Assembly: GCA_029959085.1 (NCBI GenBank)
Contig: JARWIR010000015.1
Span: 4,401,017 to 4,465,016 of the forward strand
Source of the DNA: Nemophila menziesii
Taxonomy: Eukaryota; Streptophyta; Magnoliopsida; Boraginales; Hydrophyllaceae
Length of the DNA stretch: 64,000 nucleotides
Direction of reading: 5' to 3'
Part shown: positions 59,038-64,000 of the stretch, in pieces
Layout: the number at the start of each line of letters is the position of its first letter
Position numbering within the stretch: the first letter of the stretch is position 1
Program-made: the position numbers and the translations under genes
Notes under the pieces: model-generated
Told to the model about the DNA's origin: nothing
Databases searched by the model: none
The model's input: only the letters and a program-made list of their open reading frames with translations

Positions 59038-60597
59038 TGATGTCTCCCTAATTGTTCTTATTTTAGACCCTTGGGAGACATTATTTTTTATGTTTATTTG
59101 AATATTTTGATAGACTTTAGGACCAAAAATGCAATATTCTGAATTTCCTCTTTATTTTCTAGTACTTTTGATTTATTAAACTTTTGCGCTTAATCTTGTG
59201 TATTTTAGTGGAAAGTTTGAGGGTTTTGAATATTATCTAGGAGAGGAATCCGAGAAGAAATTCAAAGATCGTGATATGGAGTCAAAGCTTGAAGATAAAA
59301 TCCCGAAAAGAATTATATTTTGGAGTTGCAAATCTGGAAAACAAGTCAAAGATTGCTGATTTCGAGGCACTTACAAGTTGATTTAGCCGTTGACCTTTGA
59401 AGAGATTATGTTCCTTACCGAGTTACAAAAATTTAGTAAGTGATTTGAGGTCAATCGGAGTTATAACGAATCGGCTAGAGCTGTTTTAGTAGAGGTGGTG
59501 CAGCAGATACGGGATTTGGGCTTTATTAGTGGACTTGGACTTTTTATTTATTCACTTAATCCCTAATTAAAAGCCCATTCCGAATTTGAGCTTATAAAAG
59601 GAGCTTTAGACTTCTATTTTTCATACAACTCATTTATTCAGAATAAAAAGCATCAAAGAGAAGTCAACGAAGGAAGCAGAAGAGCTGGAGAGTGTCTATA
59701 TCTCCATTCACAGCCGAATCTAATTCCGGAAATTAGGTTTTTCTTATTTTTATTTCTGTAAAACAATATGAGTATTTCTTATAATTTAGTTTTAATTTCC
59801 ATTAGCATGAGCTAATTTCTCTTAGTACTTGAGAATGCTTAATGGGCGATTCCTAACACTATTGAATTTCATATGTTGAATTTGGGTTTTAATTAATTAA
59901 ATCGAATTGGGTCTTTTACATTATTATGTAATTGGTGATTATTTACTGTTTTTAGAGTAGCTAACTAAGAACAGGTGTTAGTATCTAAGCTATTCCACAT
60001 ATGTGGCGTGTGGATCATCTTGACGGGGGGCTTAAGTATGGAATTAATTACTCAATATAAGATATAAATTATTTGATTCGGACGAACATAATTAATCTTA
60101 GGGACAATGAGGTAATTTAGCTTAATCATTCGAAAATGGATCATATTTTCCCTGACGGGACTTGTGACACTCTAGAATAGCTTTGTAGTCCACCCTGACG
60201 GGGGTACAAAGATTCTTGAATCTCGACCAATGTAAATGACCAATTTTACCCTTAAACATCATATGATATGAAATAGAGTTAGGAGGATCACATGCGTCTC
60301 TCAAGTACTACCTTCCATTTCTTGCGTTTAGCTATTTATTCCTTGCGTCTTGTTATTAATTTACATTTTCACATTAGTCTTTCATACTTAGAATTAGTAA
60401 AACCAACCAACCAACTATTAAATCATTTGATTCCTTTCATAAGTGCAACCATTCATTAACTGATAAGCATTGTAGTTAACCATACCGTCCCTGCGAACGA
60501 TCCTGTTTATCACTATTATTACTTGGGACAACCGTACACCTGCGGTTGTGGTTTTCTTACTTATTGCATTATTTTTAGAACACACAAAGGACCACCG
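59038..60597 (+). mobile_element. Athila-type LTR (LTR4)
   Basis: Starts TGATGTCTCC; the end is taken as GGACCACCG at 60597 by alignment with LTR3. TATAAAA at 59593-59599. It differs in subfamily from LTR5. No 5-bp duplication joins its flanks (GTGAC and CACTT), and Athila gag lies on its left but copia on its right, so it is not a simple solo LTR. Confidence 0.75.
59995..60211 (+). promoter_or_regulatory. putative structured leader RNA in LTR4
   Basis: Stems: CCACA/TGTGG (59995-59999, 60009-60013), TAAGAT/ATCTTA (60058-60063, 60095-60100), ATTC/GAAT (60128-60131, 60175-60178), CTTTGTA/TACAAAG (60181-60187, 60205-60211). Hairpins CCCTGACGGG at 60150-60159 and 60193-60202; the second hairpin of the series is eroded. 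Confidence 0.55.
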
Positions 60598-61343
60598 CAC
60601 TTCTGTAGCAAATGGAATAAACTCAAGTCTCGACATGTGTCCTAGTACTCTAGAAGAGAAATAGAAAATGTATACAATGTCATATTCTAGTTGCTTTGGA
60701 TAGTCTTATATATGTTTATGATGTGAAATAGGTCGGACATATGTTATGTAGTAGATTTAGTTAGTCATTTTGACCGAACCTAGGACAAGAGAATTCGAAA
60801 GCTGTGAAAAGATATTGAGATATCTAAAAGGTACTATGGATTATGCCTTATGCTTTCGAGAAAATAGATTACACCTAGAAGGATATATTACGCTATTTGG
60901 GGTAGTGATATATATGGGGGGTAAATCTACCTCAGGTAATATATTCATGTTGAATAATTGCGCAATTTCTTGAAGTAGCAAGAAACAAACATGTATAATT
61001 TTTTTGTCCACAATGGAAGCTGAGTTTGTAGCATGCTCAGCTGTGGTTCCAGAGGCTTTTTGGTTAAAAAAAAGGTTATTTTAAACATTTAGGATTCTCA
61101 GGAGATAGTGGGAGTCCCGTTATTATACATTGTGATAGTCAAGCTGAAAAGGCTTGTGTGAAAGCTCCTAAGTATCACAATATGACCAAACACATTGATA
61201 TAAAGTATAACGTTGTTAGAGATATTATTGCACAAAAGGATGTTGATTTTCTATACATACACACACCCAATATGCTTGCTGATCCATTCACAAAGGATAT
61301 CCCAAGGGATATATTTATGGATATGTTAAATCTAAATGATTGA
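60598..61343 (+). pseudogene. copia reverse transcriptase end and RNase H
   Basis: Begins inside the RT region (NSSLDMCPSTLEEK, about 60618-60660). RNase H follows: EKILRYLKGTMDYALCF, LEGYITLFGV (expected DSDW lost), KSTSGNIFMLNNCAIS (60770-60973), STMEAEFVACSAV (about 61010-61050), then KYHNMTKHIDIKYNVVRDII and LADPFTKDIPRDIFMDML (61158-61343). The frame breaks after NNCAIS and again near 61080. The order is right for a copia 3' end and the strand agrees with the tail and LTR downstream. Confidence 0.82.
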
Positions 61344-62951
61344 GCAAGATATAATGTATGAATATTGCGAGTTTATGTGCATTCACGTAAATCTTTTCAT
61401 TAGTATGTTTATTTAACTGTTTATTTTAATAATATCATGTTTGATATATATTATAATGCGTGTAATTTTTGAAGTATGTATGTCCTATAGACTGGGATTG
61501 GCCCTATCACACGGGCAATCGCCTTTGGCACAAGAAGTGCGCAAGAATGAGACTGACTCATAGTAGTGAAGAACCCTTAAGATAACTTGAGTTGAGATAG
61601 TCACCTTAATTAAGTGTTAAGATGAGATCATAAACATGGATGAACCATGTTAAACTTATATTATGATCGAAGTAGAATCCCACTATCTACTTAGTCTATA
61701 AGAGCCAGATATGAGTTGCTTGATTGATTTCATAGAAGGGTTGATCAATCGAAGAATTCATCTTAGGCAACGAGGCTTGTCTAATTATATATCTGTATGG
61801 TATTTATAAATTGTGACATACAATTGGAGCTATATGAATAATACCATAGCATGTGTGTCATACCACGTGTGCTTTCGACCAGAAGGAAGTGAAGAGTCGA
61901 TCCCTGTCTCTTCATTGTGTGATGCCTTCAAAATTGTGCCCTTATTACTTTTGACTATGTCTTGATATTTTGATTAGGTATATGCTACTTTGAACATACT
62001 ACCAATGATCATGAATGATTCGGTCTAATGGGGTATGTTTGGGAAAGCAACCTAATCAACGTAAAAGGATTTAAGTGTAAAGGAAAGACTAAAATTTTGT
62101 ATCAAAGTGTGTGCTTGCAGGTACCGATCATGTACGTCAATTTGAACTATGACATGATAGTGAGACACATGAAGTTATGTCAGTGAACTCTTTTGATCAC
62201 ATAAACGATGTGATACAAATTTAAAGGGGTCAGAGTTACTGAATATGATACAACAAATTATTAGTCTGGGGTACTACAAGATACGTTAGGAATGAGGTTT
62301 CATTTGAGCAACTATGTACCCTAACAGGTTATTAGTAACGTATGCTCGTATACTTGTCGTTCGCACGACCTATTTTGTCAAGTATGATGAATTATTCTAG
62401 AAATGTGTATATGAGAAGATATGAGAAATATTGATGTATGGTGCATTGAAATGCATGTACCTAAAGGGAATGATTGTAACTCTATCATGCGCGAGTGGGT
62501 GAATGAAAGAAATAAAAAATAAGTTTTTTATTTTCATGTCACCCATGATGGGAAAAGTATGAACGTTTTGATAACTTCCCACATAGATTGTGGAGGAAGT
62601 GGAGAAAGTGGGAGAGTGGTTTAATAACAGCTAATAAATCAACTCTCCAGCTATATAAATAAAGCCCTCTCTTTCTCACAAAATCCCAACAACAATACAG
62701 ACAACACAATTCATAAGCGTACAATTCTTTTCTCTCCAAATCATTAAAACACAATAGATAATTCTGAGACATTTAGGTTGTGAAAACAAAGAGTTAAGTT
62801 TTAGTAATTAAACTTACGACCAAATAGCAGAAGTGATTCATTCATTCCAATTCAATCAATTACAAGAAGGCTAAATTCAGGACTCTTCATTCCAATCCGC
62901 TGCATATAAGGTTTGTCTAATAAACCTTCTTGTTTATATTCAAGAGTAACA
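61344..62951 (+). mobile_element. copia 3' untranslated region and probable 3' LTR
   Basis: No ORF. A purine-rich GGAGGAAGTGGAGAAAGTGG (62592-62611) fits a polypurine tract. It precedes a unit from about 62616 with TATATAAATAAAGCCC (about 62652-62667) and a leader-like continuation to AACA at 62951. The LTR limits are approximate, since the partner LTR is not in the window. It appears to be inserted in the minus-strand copia gag. Confidence 0.5.
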
Positions 62952-63604
62952 GATTAACATAGCAAAAACCCTGTTGATTTCGGGTAAGGGGTCCATTAAC
63001 AGTATTTGACTTCTAACAACTGAGTATGAATCATTCAAGCTTATCAAAAATTTGATCACAAAATCATTATGCTGTCGTTCTATAAGCGTATCAAATAGTT
63101 TGAAGGTACATTGAATCATATAACCACATGAACATGTAGGAAGAGGTCTAAAATGGGCGTATTCATCCCATAAAGTCTTGACTTTAGCAAACAATTCAGA
63201 AATAGAGCTTGCGTTTTGTGCAATTGAGCTCAAATATTTTTCCAATTGAAACACTCTTGTTCCATTGTTTTTAAAGAAACATGTTTTAAGTTTATTGTAT
63301 AATTCATACGCAGAATTAACATAGAGTAATCTATCTTGTATTTCTTTAGAGATTGAGTTGAGGAGTCAAGATAATACCAGATTATTGGTGGGTTCCAAGA
63401 TGAGAAGAGTGTTAAATCAGTGAGTGATGACTGATTGATTTCGAGTTTGTTTTTTAATGCAAGTAAAATTTCGATAGCTCTCGCCCAAGACAAATAGTTT
63501 TCACCTTTGAGAACTTCAGAGATAAAAGAAGTGCCTGTATTCTCGCTTGGATGAAAATAATAGAGATTTGAGAAATCTTCAATAACTGAAGTGTTGTGCA
63601 CCAT
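62952..63604 (-). pseudogene. copia gag (minus strand)
   Basis: The ATG at 63604 begins a gag with YYFHPSENTGTSFISEVLKG and ENYLSWARAIEILLALKNKL (63230-63604). After a frame change it goes on through LWDEYAHFRPLPTCSCGYMI, IKFLISLNDSYSVVRSQILL and MDPLPEINRVF (62940-63254). This is the UBN2/retrotran_gag_3 type. It is cut at about 62952 by the plus-strand copia sequence, so the zinc knuckle and pol are missing. Confidence 0.82.
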
Positions 63605-63663
63605 TAATTATTTCGAATATCTAATTTATATGTTGTGAATAGTAGTGCTGAAGAAAGTTATCA

Positions 63664-63673
63664 TCTGATACCA
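63664..63673 (-). promoter_or_regulatory. primer-binding site for initiator tRNA-Met
   Basis: The minus strand reads TGGTATCAGA, directly after the LTR end TTTACA. The gag start follows about 60 bases later. Confidence 0.8.
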
Positions 63674-63860
63674 TGTAAAGAAGAAGAAGAAGAAGAAGAA
63701 GAAGAAGAAGAAGAAGAAGAAGAAGAAGAAGAAGAAGAAGAAGAAGAATTGTATTTTCTAATTGCGTTTTGTGTACAAAGGCATATATATAGCTGTAGTT
63801 TAGTGAATGTATTTTGTGAATGTCTATTTACATCTATCTAAGTTAGAATAAAATTTAACA
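63674..63860 (-). mobile_element. short (187-bp) copia 5' LTR
   Basis: On the minus strand it starts TGTTAAATTTT and ends TTCTTTACA, with a TATATATA promoter (plus-strand about 63784-63792). It lies immediately before the primer site. A GAA/TTC repeat fills its 3' half. Confidence 0.7.
63678..63748. repeat. (AAG)n microsatellite
   Basis: About 24 AAG units inside the short LTR. The run of glutamate codons on the plus strand is an artefact of this repeat. Confidence 0.95.
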
Positions 63861-64000
63861 GAGTTGTATCGAATTAGCTAAAGTAAACTAATTTACAGTT
63901 TTAGTCCATGAACTTAGCAGCTATATATGTTTTTTTCTTTAGTAGCAGCTATATTCCAAGAGTAAATGAACCCTTTGATAAATTGTATGGTGCAGAATTT

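Noticed and set aside
59038..60597. LTR4 as a simple solo LTR
   Set aside because: No 5-bp target duplication, and unrelated sequences on the two sides.
63678..63748. CRISPR-like short repeats
   Set aside because: A simple trinucleotide repeat without spacers. The window is plant DNA.
63635..63841. 68-codon ORF rich in glutamate
   Set aside because: It is the translation of the AAG microsatellite within an LTR.

Overview
The window is plant nuclear DNA, most likely from a dicot: AT-rich, with two intact host genes (one split by an intron) scattered among retroelements of plant-only lineages (Athila-type Ty3, chromovirus Ty3, SIRE-like and other Ty1/copia, L1-type LINEs, hAT, MULE, probable CACTA). 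I see no bacterial operon, CRISPR array or virus.

Layout. 1-3534: 3' part of an Athila-type element (ORF tail, repeated polypurine modules, 3' LTR). 3535-4690: remnant of a chromovirus pol. 5358-9964: a solo LTR holding a hAT element (itself carrying a SINE and a tRNA-like relic) and a second solo LTR. 11199-12100: intact two-exon Myb/SANT-like gene, probably with a leader intron. 12844-14670: a broken exon-like fragment with an in-frame 45-bp repeat, a MITE-like repeat and a copia LTR remnant. 17400-17762: a CACTA-type end. 18440-20955: a decayed minus-strand SIRE-like copia. 21099-31721: a direct tandem duplication of about 5.3 kb, each unit holding an Athila LTR and LINE fragments. 32495-33949: an intact single-exon aspartic protease resembling ASPG1. 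34830-35946: two small non-autonomous DNA transposons in and beside an LTR-like sequence. 37735-41510, 47554-49290 and 52527-55997: minus-strand LINEs. 41700-43028: a long-TIR element. 43447-45927: a MULE with about 290-bp TIRs and a truncated transposase. 46617-47261 and 49580-50791: hAT-like elements. 55998-60597: a decayed Athila element (LTR, tRNA-Asp primer site, gag, second LTR) abutting copia sequence (60598-62951). 62952-63860: the 5' end of a minus-strand copia with a 187-bp LTR.

The most notable signal is in the Athila LTRs. Five diverged copies (2934-3145, 8251-8463, 9382-9588, 56839-57043, 59995-60211) keep several potential RNA stems in the R/U5 region whose two arms change together, for example CTCCTAA/TTAGGAG, CTCCTAG/CTAGGAG and CTTTGTA/TACAAAG at the same place. 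Inside the stems sit short GC hairpins at nearly fixed spacing. This looks like a conserved structured leader RNA that I cannot match to a described element.

Only the Myb/SANT-like gene and the aspartic protease look like working host genes. Nearly everything else is mobile DNA in decay, with frequent C-to-T type nonsense changes. All coordinates come from reading the sequence and were not checked by alignment software.
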